Below, one piece after another: positions 1 through 9,061 of a DNA stretch of 44,738 bases (the first letter of the stretch is position 1; each line of letters begins with the position of its first letter). The stretch covers positions 1-44,738 of the forward strand of contig CAJXZG010000039.1 in assembly GCA_913063265.1 (NCBI GenBank). Reading direction: 5' to 3'. The position numbers and the translations under genes are program-made. This stretch comes from an uncultured Prolixibacteraceae bacterium. Its GTDB lineage: Bacteria > Bacteroidota > Bacteroidia > Bacteroidales > Prolixibacteraceae. The notes below the pieces were generated by a model. It did no database searches. It saw nothing but the letters and a program-made list of their open reading frames with translations, and was not told the origin of the DNA.

Positions 1-589
1 CTTTAATTACATTCAACAAACCCGAAGAACTTGTTGATGCAGCTGACAGCGCATTTTTCATTTCATATTTTGAATATTTCAACATCGTTGCAACTCCCAT
101 TGCAACTCCAATTACACCGCATGTGCCAGTTGCATGATAACCTCTGTTCCGATGGGAAGGCTGTATTGCCTTAGCCAACCGAATAGATGCTTCGTACCCC
201 ACAATAATACCCCTCAAAAGATCAATGCCTTCCAGTTTTTTTAATTGTGCTAACGGAAATAAAGCAGAAATAACTGGAGATCCAGGGTGAAAATTCCCTT
301 GCCTCACACCGTCATCCATATCCACTACATGCGAATTAATTCCATTCAGCAAGGCAGCAGTGTACAAATCAGTTTTTTGTTCAAATCCAATTACTTTTGC
401 ATTACCGGAATTTGAATCCAGAAAATCAAGATATAAATCACCTTTCTCTTTTAAAAGCATTGCACCGGCAAAGGTAACTCCAAAGTAATCCAAAAGGCAG
501 TTTTTAGCTTGCAGGATTGCTGAGGAAGAAATTTTGCTTTTACTTAAATCAAAAAGATGATCAATAAATTTATCAGTAATATTGTTCAT
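1..589 (-). CDS. MmgE/PrpD family protein, N-terminal part (cut by window edge)
   Basis: Translating the minus strand from the ATG at 589 gives an open frame of 196 codons running off the left edge. The product reads like the MmgE/PrpD family (2-methylcitrate dehydratase, cis-aconitate decarboxylase and relatives). Supporting segments are LLDYFGVTFAGA near residue 30, HVVDMDDG near 87, HPGSPVISA near 100 and ATGTCGVIGVA near 154, all typical of the N-terminal helical domain. The ATG overlaps the stop of the upstream dehydrogenase in an ATGA arrangement, so the two are probably translationally coupled and share a pathway. The family acts on small carboxylic acids, but the substrate cannot be read here. 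The C-terminal lid domain lies outside the window. Confidence 0.85.
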   Translation of the reverse strand, partial: MNNITDKFIDHLFDLSKSKISSSAILQAKNCLLDYFGVTFAGAMLLKEKGDLYLDFLDSNSGNAKVIGFEQKTDLYTAALLNGINSHVVDMDDGVRQGNFHPGSPVISALFPLAQLKKLEGIDLLRGIIVGYEASIRLAKAIQPSHRNRGYHATGTCGVIGVAMGVATMLKYSKYEMKNALSAASTSSSGLLNVIK

Positions 590-1554
590 TTAATTTTTTT
601 GTTTTCAATTAGCCCTAATTGCCCCATTTCAAAAAGTTTAATATTTTCAAAAGCATTTGTAATCATTTTACAAAATGTTTCCATAGTTAATCCTGCTATA
701 TGAGGGGTTAATATTACATTATCAAGTTTTAACAACGGACTATCTGATTTTGGTGGCTCCTTTTTATATACATCTAAACCGGCTCCTTTTATCATTCCTT
801 GATTTAAAGCTTTTATCAATGCATCCTGATCAACTAAAGGACCTCTGGCTGTATTAATTAAAACTGCAGACTTTTTCATCAATTTTAGTTCATCAGTACC
901 AATTATTCCTTTTGTTTCTGGTGTAAGAGGACAATGAAGACTTAAAATGTCAACTTCAGAAATCATTTTCTTAAAATCACAAAATTGAACATTTAACTCA
1001 TTTTCTATTTTATTGGATAATTTATATGGATTGTAATACAAAACAGTAACCCCAAAAGATCGTACTATTTGTGCTACCTTTTTTCCTATATTGCCTATAC
1101 CTATTAAACCAATAACTTTGCCATTCAAACTGGAGCATTCAAATCCAATGTCATTCTTATTCCATTTCCCTGATTTTACACTAGTGTCGACCATTACTAG
1201 CTTGCGTAACAAAGCTAACATAAGTAATACTGCATGTTCCGCAACACTTGAAGAATTAATGCCTGGATTTACGTATACCGGGATTCCTTTTTGTTTTAAA
1301 CATAAAATATCTATAGTATCAGTCCCAACCCCTGTTCTTTGAATCATTTTTAATTTTGGCGCTGATTCAATTACCTCTTTATCTATATACAATCTGCCGC
1401 TAGCTAAAAAATAATCAGAACCGGCAGCCTTTTGTATTAGTTCTTTTTTCGTCAGTTTCTCCAAAGTATCAAAATTGAATCCTTCAGGAACAATTTTCCT
1501 AACTTCTTCTAATACTCTATTACTGTATTTATTGGTAAGTAATATGTTTGGCAT
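586..1554 (-). CDS. D-2-hydroxyacid dehydrogenase (NAD-dependent, phosphoglycerate dehydrogenase-like)
   Basis: This 322-residue protein has the full layout of the D-isomer-specific 2-hydroxyacid dehydrogenases. The Rossmann nucleotide site GIGNIG is at residues 152-157, and the catalytic triad is Arg237 (in NTARGPL), Glu266 (KKEPP) and His285 (TPHIAG). Length is normal for single-domain-pair members that lack an ACT domain. It would interconvert a 2-hydroxyacid and a 2-oxoacid with NAD(H) in the cytoplasm. It lies 33 bp downstream of the U32-like gene and overlaps the MmgE/PrpD gene by 4 bp, so it belongs to the 3641-to-1 run. A role in serine synthesis is possible from the family, but the PrpD partner argues for a dedicated catabolic or modification route. 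Substrate unknown. Confidence 0.9.
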   Translation of the reverse strand: MPNILLTNKYSNRVLEEVRKIVPEGFNFDTLEKLTKKELIQKAAGSDYFLASGRLYIDKEVIESAPKLKMIQRTGVGTDTIDILCLKQKGIPVYVNPGINSSSVAEHAVLLMLALLRKLVMVDTSVKSGKWNKNDIGFECSSLNGKVIGLIGIGNIGKKVAQIVRSFGVTVLYYNPYKLSNKIENELNVQFCDFKKMISEVDILSLHCPLTPETKGIIGTDELKLMKKSAVLINTARGPLVDQDALIKALNQGMIKGAGLDVYKKEPPKSDSPLLKLDNVILTPHIAGLTMETFCKMITNAFENIKLFEMGQLGLIENKKIK

Positions 1555-1587
1555 TTTAACAACTCTTTCAATTAGAATTTAAACTGA

Positions 1588-2481
1588 TTAATGAATGCTT
1601 CCCTTAATTGACCCAATAGCTTCCGGGAAATAACTGTCAATCATTCTCTTAACAAGAAGTACCTGCTTGGCTCTCTGCTTTGCTTCAGCTGCAGTGGTAT
1701 TCCATCCGTGTGTTTTAGCAACAGAACCACCTGTTTTAAGATAAAGTGGCGATGTAACTTTGATCATTTCAGGTACTTCGTAATGTCTTATAAAACCTCC
1801 TGAAGATGAAGGATTTTCAGTGTGTAAATCGATAGGAACAGATATAGCTTGTCTAATTGCAGCTAACATAGGTAATTGTAAATCTCTTACCGGATTAACG
1901 GAATTTGCTCCAATATTTTCAAGAAGTTTTGCACTGCAAGGATTTCCATGACCAGCGTGTGCTGAAACTTTAAATTTAATATTTGAAGACAACTCGCCTT
2001 CTTTTCTCATTTCATTAAGAATCCAAAGTAAACCTTCGTCATACAATAAAAATGTGTTACAACCAAAACTGGCTGCTCTTTTTACATCTTCAATAGCTCG
2101 TATAATTTGTTCCTGTCCCCTTAACCTTAATCCCATCCTTTGTCCTTCGGAGGTTAAAACCGAAGCCCCGGTATCGTATGTTGCTCTTGGTCCAATGGAC
2201 AATACCAGTTCCACTTTACCCTTTTGGGCCAGTGTTACCATCCTGGTTATTTCATCATCGGTTAAAAGCATTATTCCTTTTGTTTGAGTAACTCTATGTA
2301 TAGTTAATTTAAGATTATCAACTTCTTCCAACAAAGATTCCATTGCAACAGGTCCTTGGATTCCCGGTACTTCAAAACGATATTGTGCCCCATCGGAAAA
2401 CCTTTTTTCCGAAGATGGTAAGTCAAACGCATCGCCTGACGGCAATCCTATTCTCCTTAAAAAATCTTTTGTTGCTTTCAT
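1588..2481 (-). CDS. TIM-barrel protein resembling U32-family peptidases
   Basis: This 297-residue soluble protein has no signal peptide. It resembles a group commonly annotated as U32 family peptidase: an N-terminal DFLRRIGLPSGD segment, a DGAQYRFE segment near residue 31, GQEQIIRAIEDVKRAA near 122 and VPIDLHTENPSSSGGF near 215, with alternating strand/helix units consistent with a TIM barrel. I assign it by memory of similar proteins, and no catalytic motif could be confirmed, so peptidase activity is uncertain; some U32 relatives are hydroxylases or sugar-linked enzymes. It sits 29 bp after the aminotransferase and 33 bp before the hydroxyacid dehydrogenase, so a small-molecule role in the same pathway is more plausible than proteolysis. 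Confidence 0.65.
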   Translation of the reverse strand: MKATKDFLRRIGLPSGDAFDLPSSEKRFSDGAQYRFEVPGIQGPVAMESLLEEVDNLKLTIHRVTQTKGIMLLTDDEITRMVTLAQKGKVELVLSIGPRATYDTGASVLTSEGQRMGLRLRGQEQIIRAIEDVKRAASFGCNTFLLYDEGLLWILNEMRKEGELSSNIKFKVSAHAGHGNPCSAKLLENIGANSVNPVRDLQLPMLAAIRQAISVPIDLHTENPSSSGGFIRHYEVPEMIKVTSPLYLKTGGSVAKTHGWNTTAAEAKQRAKQVLLVKRMIDSYFPEAIGSIKGSIH

Positions 2482-2510
2482 AAATATTAACTTTTCAAAA
2501 CTAAAATGGA

Positions 2511-3641
2511 TTATTTCAATTTATTGAAATCCTTAATTAGTGAACATATTTTTTTTACATCATCCAAATGCAAATCCGGATATATGGGTAAGCATATAAC
2601 TTCATTTGCTATTTTTGTTGAAACTGGCAAGTTTAATGGCGAAGCCGAATCCAAACCTTTGTACATCGAAAATTCACTAATTAGGGGATAAAAATAGCGG
2701 CGTCCATTAATATTATTTTCTTTGAGTTTATTATAAAGTTGATCCCGATTTAATCCATAAACGCTTTCTTCAATAAAAATCGGGAAATAGGAATAATTTG
2801 CTTCAGTATCATTTAATTCGCTCATAAATTTTATTCCCTTTATATCGGATAATTCTTTTCGGTATATATTTGCAATCTTTTTTCTTTTATCGCGATTACC
2901 TACAAAGTATTTAAGTTGTAAAAGTCCCATAGCCGCCTGTAATTCATTCATTTTAGAGTTTATGCCAGGCGCCATAACAATTGTTTCCCCTGCAAATCCA
3001 AAGTTTTTAAGATAATCAATACGCTTTTTAGTTGCTTCGTCATGACATATGATAGCCCCTCCTTCCATTGTATTAAAAACTTTTGTGGCATGAAAACTCA
3101 ATATGGAGAGATCCCCGAAATTACATATACTTTTTTCTTTATACTTGGCCCCAAACGTGTGAGCGGCATCATATATTACCTTCAATCCATAAATATCAGC
3201 GATTTCTTTTATTCGTTCCACTTTACATGGATTTCCATAAACATGGACAGGCATTATTGCTGTGGTTTTTGGAGTTATAGCAATTTCAATCTTTTCAGGA
3301 TCCAAATTACAAGACTCTGGCTCCACATCAACAAAAACAGGTTTGATATTATTCCACCATAAACTATGTGATGTTGCTACAAAACTGTATGGAGTTGTTA
3401 TCACTTCTCCACTTATTCTTAATACCTGTAACGCAGTTACTAGTGCAAGGGTACCATTTGCAAACAAAGAAATGTATGGAACACCCAAAAACTCTGAAAG
3501 TTCTTTTTCCAACATTTTATGAAAAGGACCATTATTTGTTAAAATTTTGTTATTCCAAATTTCTTTTAAATATGGTATGAACTCATCCAAATCAGGCAGT
3601 GACGGCTGCGTAACAAAAATTTTTTTCTCTGGCATATTCAT
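2511..3641 (-). CDS. DegT/DnrJ/EryC1/StrS aminotransferase
   Basis: This 376-residue PLP-dependent enzyme of fold type I belongs to the sugar aminotransferase group (VioA, WecE, ArnB relatives). The PLP lysine is Lys187 in SFHATKVFNTMEGG, Asp158 in IYDAAH contacts the pyridine nitrogen, and the N-terminal LTNNGPF and LFANGTLAL segments match the family. These enzymes usually transfer an amino group from glutamate to a nucleotide-linked keto sugar in O-antigen or antibiotic sugar synthesis. An upstream flippase supports envelope glycan work. However, the three genes directly downstream are not sugar genes, so a non-sugar keto substrate cannot be excluded. Met3 is an alternative start. A 286-bp gap to the flippase gives room for its own promoter. 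Confidence 0.88.
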   Translation of the reverse strand: MNMPEKKIFVTQPSLPDLDEFIPYLKEIWNNKILTNNGPFHKMLEKELSEFLGVPYISLFANGTLALVTALQVLRISGEVITTPYSFVATSHSLWWNNIKPVFVDVEPESCNLDPEKIEIAITPKTTAIMPVHVYGNPCKVERIKEIADIYGLKVIYDAAHTFGAKYKEKSICNFGDLSILSFHATKVFNTMEGGAIICHDEATKKRIDYLKNFGFAGETIVMAPGINSKMNELQAAMGLLQLKYFVGNRDKRKKIANIYRKELSDIKGIKFMSELNDTEANYSYFPIFIEESVYGLNRDQLYNKLKENNINGRRYFYPLISEFSMYKGLDSASPLNLPVSTKIANEVICLPIYPDLHLDDVKKICSLIKDFNKLK

Positions 3642-3927
3642 AAATATATCATTATATTAGAATTATTGCATTTGCAGTGGCTGCATTTTGTAATAAAAAA
3701 CAATTATATTATTCTTATTTGATTTATTTAGACCTAATTAAACTTATCCAAAAGAATCCATCAATTCACTTTTCTACGATAAAAATCTTACTATAATTTG
3801 ACTATAGTCCAAAATTTTTAATGATTGTTTATAAGAATTCAATTCTAATTTTTCTTTTTTTAGATGAAACAATTTACAATAAGTATAAGCGATTTACAAG
3901 TCTTTATAAAATTAAAAATGGTAATGG

Positions 3928-5379
3928 TTATTTGTTTTTTATTTCTTTTACTTTCTCAATGGCAACTTTTTTTAAGAAAATGTAGTCTTGAAAATTAATA
4001 AGTTCGCATACTAAAATTAAAAATATTCCTCCTGACAAGATTTGTAAAACGAGATTAATTGGTTCAGAAAATGGTAAAACAATTCCTAATGAAAAAACAA
4101 AAATCATCATTGCAAAAGCGATGGCGAAAGATGGTAGAATATCCTTTAATTGTTTTTTTGAAGGATAACCTATCATTTTCCCACTGTAATAGCTGTTTAA
4201 AAAATAAGATATAAACGAATTTATAATCATCCAACCTATCATTGCTTTTATATTTACAAAAATGGCAATTAAAATTCCAGGAATAGTAAAAAATTTTCTG
4301 ATTATCCCAAGCTTTAAAAACAAATCTGATCGGCCCTGAACTTGAAGCATATTCAAATTTAATCCCATTAAGGGATAAAGCATTCCAGCAAAACACAACA
4401 TCTGTAAATATACAATAGATTGTCTCCATTTTTCCCCAATCAAGGTAATAATCAATGGCTCAGCTACAGAGGCTAATCCCAACATCAATACAAACGTAAT
4501 GAACATCGTACCTCTAATTATTTTTTGATAATTCAGCTTTAACCTCTTTTTATCATCTTGCATTTGAGATAAGACAGGGTATGTAACTCTTCCAATTATA
4601 CTATTCAAGTTTCTGGAAAAAATATTTCTAAACATAGTAGAACGTGTATAAAACCCCAAATCCTGTGCAGAATAATATTTACCAATAACAAGATGATTAA
4701 TGTTTTGAAATAAGGTATCTAGCAGACCGTTAAGCATAATTTTACTTCCAAAACCAAATAATTCTTTAAATGATTTTTTATCAAAAATCATTTCTGGCAT
4801 CCATTTATTCCAAAACCATAATAAAGCTGACCTAAAAGCCTCTCTACTTAACTTTTGTGCAACAAGACTCCAAACTCCAAATCCCTTTAAGGCCATAAAA
4901 ATTGCAATTATCCCAGAGCTAATTGAAGCGATAACAGAAATACGAGCTTGTAATTTAAAATCAATCCGTTTTGTTAAAATTGTTCGCTGTATAATTGTAA
5001 ATGAACTAATAATTAACACGAAACCTAATACCTGTACAATTTTTTTCAATTCTGGTTCATTAAAAAATTTGGCAATGTAAGGGGCAGAAATGAATAACAT
5101 TACAAAAAAGAATATACCTGCTATTAGGTTAAAAAAGAAAACTGTTGAATAATCGTTTTGAGTACAATCCTTTTTACGGATTAATGCCTGGCTAAAGCCA
5201 CTATTTATAAAAGATTCCGAGATTGCAATAAAAACAGTTATCATTCCAATTAATCCAAATTCACGAGGAGAAAGTATTCTGGCCAGAATTACACCAACTA
5301 CAAACGTTAGCCCCATATTTGCAAACTGGTCAATAAAACTCCAAAGTAGCCCGGAAACAGTTTTTTGTTTTAAACTCAA
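3928..5379 (-). CDS. Lipopolysaccharide/oligosaccharide flippase (WzxC-like, MOP superfamily)
   Basis: This 483-residue integral membrane protein has about 12-14 hydrophobic segments. It begins LKQKTVSGLLWSFIDQFANMG and carries GLIGMITVFIAISESFINSGFSQALIRKK near residue 40, a hallmark of WzxC-type polysaccharide flippases. It would move undecaprenyl-linked repeat units across the inner membrane during capsule, exopolysaccharide or O-antigen assembly. No glycosyltransferases lie in the visible neighbourhood; they may lie beyond the window, or the orphan transposase gene just upstream (5462-5728) may mark a past rearrangement that separated them. The function at family level is secure, the glycan unknown. 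Confidence 0.88.
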   Translation of the reverse strand: MSLKQKTVSGLLWSFIDQFANMGLTFVVGVILARILSPREFGLIGMITVFIAISESFINSGFSQALIRKKDCTQNDYSTVFFFNLIAGIFFFVMLFISAPYIAKFFNEPELKKIVQVLGFVLIISSFTIIQRTILTKRIDFKLQARISVIASISSGIIAIFMALKGFGVWSLVAQKLSREAFRSALLWFWNKWMPEMIFDKKSFKELFGFGSKIMLNGLLDTLFQNINHLVIGKYYSAQDLGFYTRSTMFRNIFSRNLNSIIGRVTYPVLSQMQDDKKRLKLNYQKIIRGTMFITFVLMLGLASVAEPLIITLIGEKWRQSIVYLQMLCFAGMLYPLMGLNLNMLQVQGRSDLFLKLGIIRKFFTIPGILIAIFVNIKAMIGWMIINSFISYFLNSYYSGKMIGYPSKKQLKDILPSFAIAFAMMIFVFSLGIVLPFSEPINLVLQILSGGIFLILVCELINFQDYIFLKKVAIEKVKEIKNK

Positions 5380-5461
5380 TGTATATTTATTTAAACCTGC
5401 TTATAAAACAGGAACCATGAATTTTGAATTTTGCTGTTAAATATAAGATCTTATTCATTTC

Positions 5462-5728
5462 TTATTCTTTCTTCTCCAACTGCCACTTTAACATTAAGTT
5501 CTCAAGGCTCAAATCTGCGTACATTCTTTTTAAACGATCGTTTTCTTCTTTTAATCGAATTAAATTTAAACTGTCATCAGAAGAAAGCTTGCTGTATTTC
5601 GCCCTCCAGTTGTAAAATGTAGCCTGACTGATACCATATACTTTAATGATATCTTTGATAGACATACCATCTTTATACTCTTGCAGTACTTTTTGAATCT
5701 CAGATTTTTTAAATCTTCTTTTAATCAT
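5462..5728 (-). CDS. Orphan IS3-type transposase OrfA (insertion sequence remnant)
   Basis: This 88-residue protein has the layout of an IS3-family OrfA: a helix-turn-helix at about residues 8-45 (SEIQKVLQEYKDGMSIKDI then GISQATFYNWRAKY) followed by a leucine-zipper-like coiled coil (LKEENDRLKRMYADLSLENLMLKWQLEKKE). In intact elements a -1 frameshift near this end leads into the DDE-integrase OrfB, but the 80 bp between this stop and the flippase start hold no OrfB. It is therefore a remnant or a lone DNA-binding protein and cannot transpose by itself. The segment around 5770-5800 upstream could include the old left end, but no paired inverted repeat was found. Confidence 0.8.
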   Translation of the reverse strand: MIKRRFKKSEIQKVLQEYKDGMSIKDIIKVYGISQATFYNWRAKYSKLSSDDSLNLIRLKEENDRLKRMYADLSLENLMLKWQLEKKE

Positions 5729-6618
5729 TTCTTAGAATATTAATAATCATTCACTAAGCAATTGATATATACTTTTTATTAGAGAGTACCTCAGATAAGA
5801 AATTACCTGGGTTGAATAGTTCTGACCGGTTAAGCTTGTATTTATAATAATCGTGTTTGGCCAATTATTATTTTTTATTCGTTTTAAAAAACAAGAACTA
5901 ACTGAGCAATTTCAGTTAAACTTTATCTCAAATTCATTTTTGATTTTATGATTTTTTGGATTAACATTTAATTTTTTAAAAAAAATGCAGGGGTACCCCA
6001 TTGTCACTCACATTCCTGTGGTTCTATTTTATAATTTTCTGAGGATAAAACTATGCGACCTTTCCTTTGTAAATTATAATTGGAGAATCGTCCATACCAG
6101 AATAATCCTTCCATATTTCTAAGCAAGTTCTGAATTAATATTCTAAATTCCAATTACATTTTTGTAAAAATTAGAAATTATTAGAATACACTTATGATCT
6201 ACAAATTAAAAAACAAGACTTATCTATCTAATTATTAAACCATTACAGCTGAATATAAAATTTTCTATTTCCAAAATGAAATTCTAATTTTGTCTAAATA
6301 TGGGACAATCAATACAATCACGGGACGGCAATTTTCTAATTCGACAATATGCATATATGTTATCTATGTTTCATAATACTGCGCATATTGTCACCATAAT
6401 ACTTGTTTTACAACATTTTGACATTATTGCCAACATTCCACAAACATATACAAACACAATAAAATCAATACTGATTTTAGAAAATTCCAGTAAAAGTTGA
6501 AATACCTAGAATTCAAATACAAAACGAAAAAATGCACTAGAATAATAATTATCTGCACAAATTTTATTCAGTGGCCATCTTTAAATTCTATCTTTAGCAA
6601 GCATTATAAAAAAACAAA
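5729..6618. other. 890-bp AT-rich stretch with no convincing gene
   Basis: This region separates the divergent OrfA and symporter genes. The longest open frame (6300-6500, plus, 66 codons) has no recognisable family, no ribosome binding site and composition like its surroundings, so I do not call it. The only conspicuous detail is a GC-rich palindrome GGGGTACCCC at 5990-5999 in otherwise very AT-rich DNA. Given the IS3 remnant next door, this may be decayed mobile DNA, but no inverted or direct repeat pair could be identified by eye. Confidence 0.6.
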
Positions 6619-8064
6619 ATGATTATAATTTTCATAGCCTATTTGGTTGTATTAATTGGTATAGTTGCATATTCTGCAAGGAAATCCAAAACAAATCAAG
6701 ACTTCGTTTTGGGAGGTAAAAAAATTTCAGGTATTTCTCTTGCATTGTCAGAAAGAGCTACAGGAGAATCAGCCTGGCTCCTGCTTGGATTAACGGGATT
6801 AGCCTATTCCGAAGGAATGTCTGCAATTTGGGTGGCAATTGGATGTGTAAGTGGAATTCTGTTTTTATGGACCTTTCTTGCTGAACCCTTGCAAAAATTA
6901 ACGGATAAAGCCCAGGCTTTAACCGTTCCGGGTCTTTTTTCTTCAAAATTTAACAACACAGAAAAAAGCTTTGGCATATTGTCTTCAATTATTATAATTT
7001 TTTTCTTTATCCTATATATTGCTGCTCAGTTTAGCGGTGCTGGTAAAATTTTTAATGACACATTCAATATTGATCCCTTTTGGGGTATGGTAATAGGTTC
7101 TGTTTTAGTTACTGTTTATACTATGTTAGGTGGATTTATAACAGTAGTTGCTACCGATGCATTTCAGGCAATTTTAATGGTAATTACATGTGTGGTACTA
7201 CCAATAATTGCACTGCAAATTGCCGCTTCCTACAATATAAATATTGCAGATGCAATTAAACAGGCAAGCTACACCATTCAATCAAATTCCAGCTCTACAC
7301 AAAATGTTACAGGTTGGCTTATGATTCTAAATGGACTAAGTTGGGCATTTGGTTATACAGGTCAACCGCAGCTTTTGGTAAGAATGATGGCAATGAGGAA
7401 CAAAAAGGAAACACGACAAAGTAAATGGATTGCAGTTTCCTGGACTTTATTGTCATATACTGGTGCTTTTTTAATTGGAATTATTGGTTTTAAACTGGTA
7501 CAGGCTGGGGCTTTGGGAGATGCAGCTTCAATTATAGCAAAAGATTCGGAAAAAATTATGCCGCTAATGGTAATGACTTTACTAAATCCAATTTTAGCAG
7601 GGATTTTACTTTCAGGAGCCGTATCTGCAATGATGTCGACTGCTTCATCGCAACTAATGGTCGTATCCTCTTCAATGACGGAAGATTTCTATTATCACCT
7701 TTCAAAAAAGAAAATTCCCGAAAAAAGAATGTTGTTTTTAAACAAAATTTTGACTTTAATAGTGGGCCTGATTGGTTTTCTGTTGGCCATTACAATGGAA
7801 GATACTGTTTATGGTTTGGTTTCATATGCATGGAGTGGTATTGGAGCTTCTTTCGGACCAGCAATAGTTTTACTTATTTTCTGGAAAAAACTTTCACGGG
7901 CAGGAGTTTACGCAAGCCTAATTACCGGCACTTTAGCAGCAGTTATATGGAAAACCTGGCTGGTTGTACCAACAGGTATTTCAGAGAGATTGGCTAGTTA
8001 TGTTCTTGCATTTACTTTAGCAATTATTTTTAGTTACTTATTTCCGGAAAAGAATAAAAAATGA
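6619..8064 (+). CDS. Sodium/solute symporter (SSF family, PutP-like)
   Basis: This 481-residue membrane protein has about 12-13 transmembrane segments, typical of the SSF family that includes the sodium/proline symporter PutP. Family signs are the N-terminal YSARKSKTNQDFVLGGKKISG loop after helix 1, ALSERATGESAWLLLGLTG near residue 47, SWAFGYTGQPQLLVRMMAM near 251 and LLSGAVSAMMSTASSQLMVVSSS near 335, where the small and hydroxyl residues form the sodium site. It would import a small solute, likely proline or another amino or organic acid, using the sodium gradient. It stands alone: the next gene starts 184 bp later behind its own promoter. The substrate is not fixed by sequence. Confidence 0.88.
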   Translation: MIIIFIAYLVVLIGIVAYSARKSKTNQDFVLGGKKISGISLALSERATGESAWLLLGLTGLAYSEGMSAIWVAIGCVSGILFLWTFLAEPLQKLTDKAQALTVPGLFSSKFNNTEKSFGILSSIIIIFFFILYIAAQFSGAGKIFNDTFNIDPFWGMVIGSVLVTVYTMLGGFITVVATDAFQAILMVITCVVLPIIALQIAASYNINIADAIKQASYTIQSNSSSTQNVTGWLMILNGLSWAFGYTGQPQLLVRMMAMRNKKETRQSKWIAVSWTLLSYTGAFLIGIIGFKLVQAGALGDAASIIAKDSEKIMPLMVMTLLNPILAGILLSGAVSAMMSTASSQLMVVSSSMTEDFYYHLSKKKIPEKRMLFLNKILTLIVGLIGFLLAITMEDTVYGLVSYAWSGIGASFGPAIVLLIFWKKLSRAGVYASLITGTLAAVIWKTWLVVPTGISERLASYVLAFTLAIIFSYLFPEKNKK

Positions 8065-8194
8065 AGTAGCAATTCTTTCAATATTGTTTATCTCTCGTTT
8101 TAAGATTGATTTAAATTTTCTGAAAGTTTCCATTATATTGAATATAATTTGAATTAGCTGTTAATTTTATAATTTACAAACCATTGAAATGGTA

Positions 8195-8227
8195 TTTTTG
8201 TCAGCATAAAACATTCTGCTATCTTCG
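8195..8227 (+). promoter_or_regulatory. Bacteroidota-type promoter upstream of the SDR-VOC pair
   Basis: A -33-like TTTTTG at 8195-8200 is followed after 19 bp by TATCTTCG at 8220-8227, one mismatch from the Bacteroidota -7 consensus TAnnTTTG. It ends 21 bp before the SDR start codon. Seen by eye only. Confidence 0.5.
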
Positions 8228-8248
8228 TGCGGTTTTCAATATTTAGAA

Positions 8249-9043
8249 ATGGATTTCAGCGGTAAGACAATTTGGATCACTGGGGCTTCTTCGGGAATAG
8301 GAAAAGCAGTTGCAATTGAACTTTCAAACAAAAATTGTAAACTGATTCTTTCCGGAAGGAATAAAGAAGCTTTAATTGAGGTTTCTGAAATTTGCAAAAA
8401 AAATTCAAGCGACTCGTTGGTATTACCTTTTGATATAGGTGATGAAAAGTCTATTGAATCAGCAATTCATGAAATAAAAGAAAAAAAAATAATGATTGAT
8501 TGTTTGTACCATTTTGCAGGAATCAGTCAACGTTCACTGGTTTCTGAAACTCCATTGTTTGTGGACCGTAAAGTTTTTGAAATTAATTTTTTTGGAACAA
8601 TTGCTTTAACAAAAGCTATACTACCTTTAATGATAAACAATGGTGGTGGACAAATTGCAGTCACATCTAGTATCGTTGGAAAGTTTGGTTTTCCGTTGCG
8701 TTCATCGTATTCAGCAACAAAACATGCCCTTCATGGCTTTTTTGAAAGTTTACGGGCGGAAAATAAACAAAACAACATTTTCGTTTCAGTTATAATTCCG
8801 GGATTTGTTAAAACCAATATTTCTATAAATGCAATTACAAAAGAAGGAAATGCACATGGAAAAATGGATGATGGTCAGGATACTGGAATTAGTGCAGAAA
8901 AATCGGCGAAAGCAATTGTAAAAGGATTAAAAAAGAATAAAAAAGAAATTTTAGTAGGAGGAAAAGAACTTTTGATGGTACATATTCGTAGATTCTTTCC
9001 GGGGATGTATTATTATTTGTCATCTAAAATAAAACCTACTTAA
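8249..9043 (+). CDS. Short-chain dehydrogenase/reductase (classical SDR)
   Basis: This 264-residue classical SDR has an NAD(P)-binding TGASSGIG at residues 11-18, HFAGISQ at 88-94 in the place of NNAG, Asn112, Ser140/141 in VTSS, and the catalytic pair Tyr154-Lys158 in YSATK. All active-site residues are present, so it should be an active oxidoreductase of an alcohol/ketone pair. The C-terminal basic segment and its hydrophobic helix resemble DHRS7/DltE-like SDRs of lipid or membrane-associated metabolism. The VOC-domain gene starts 18 bp downstream, so they are probably co-transcribed from the promoter at 8195-8227. The physiological substrate is not known. Confidence 0.88.
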   Translation: MDFSGKTIWITGASSGIGKAVAIELSNKNCKLILSGRNKEALIEVSEICKKNSSDSLVLPFDIGDEKSIESAIHEIKEKKIMIDCLYHFAGISQRSLVSETPLFVDRKVFEINFFGTIALTKAILPLMINNGGGQIAVTSSIVGKFGFPLRSSYSATKHALHGFFESLRAENKQNNIFVSVIIPGFVKTNISINAITKEGNAHGKMDDGQDTGISAEKSAKAIVKGLKKNKKEILVGGKELLMVHIRRFFPGMYYYLSSKIKPT

Positions 9044-9061
9044 AATAGAACAGAAAAGAAT

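Noticed and set aside
5990..5999. GGGGTACCCC palindrome as an operator or IS end
   Set aside because: Ten bases only, no second copy or paired inverted repeat seen nearby.
6300..6500. 66-codon plus-strand frame in the gene-poor region
   Set aside because: No family, signal, ribosome binding site or coding-like composition; most likely chance in AT-rich DNA.
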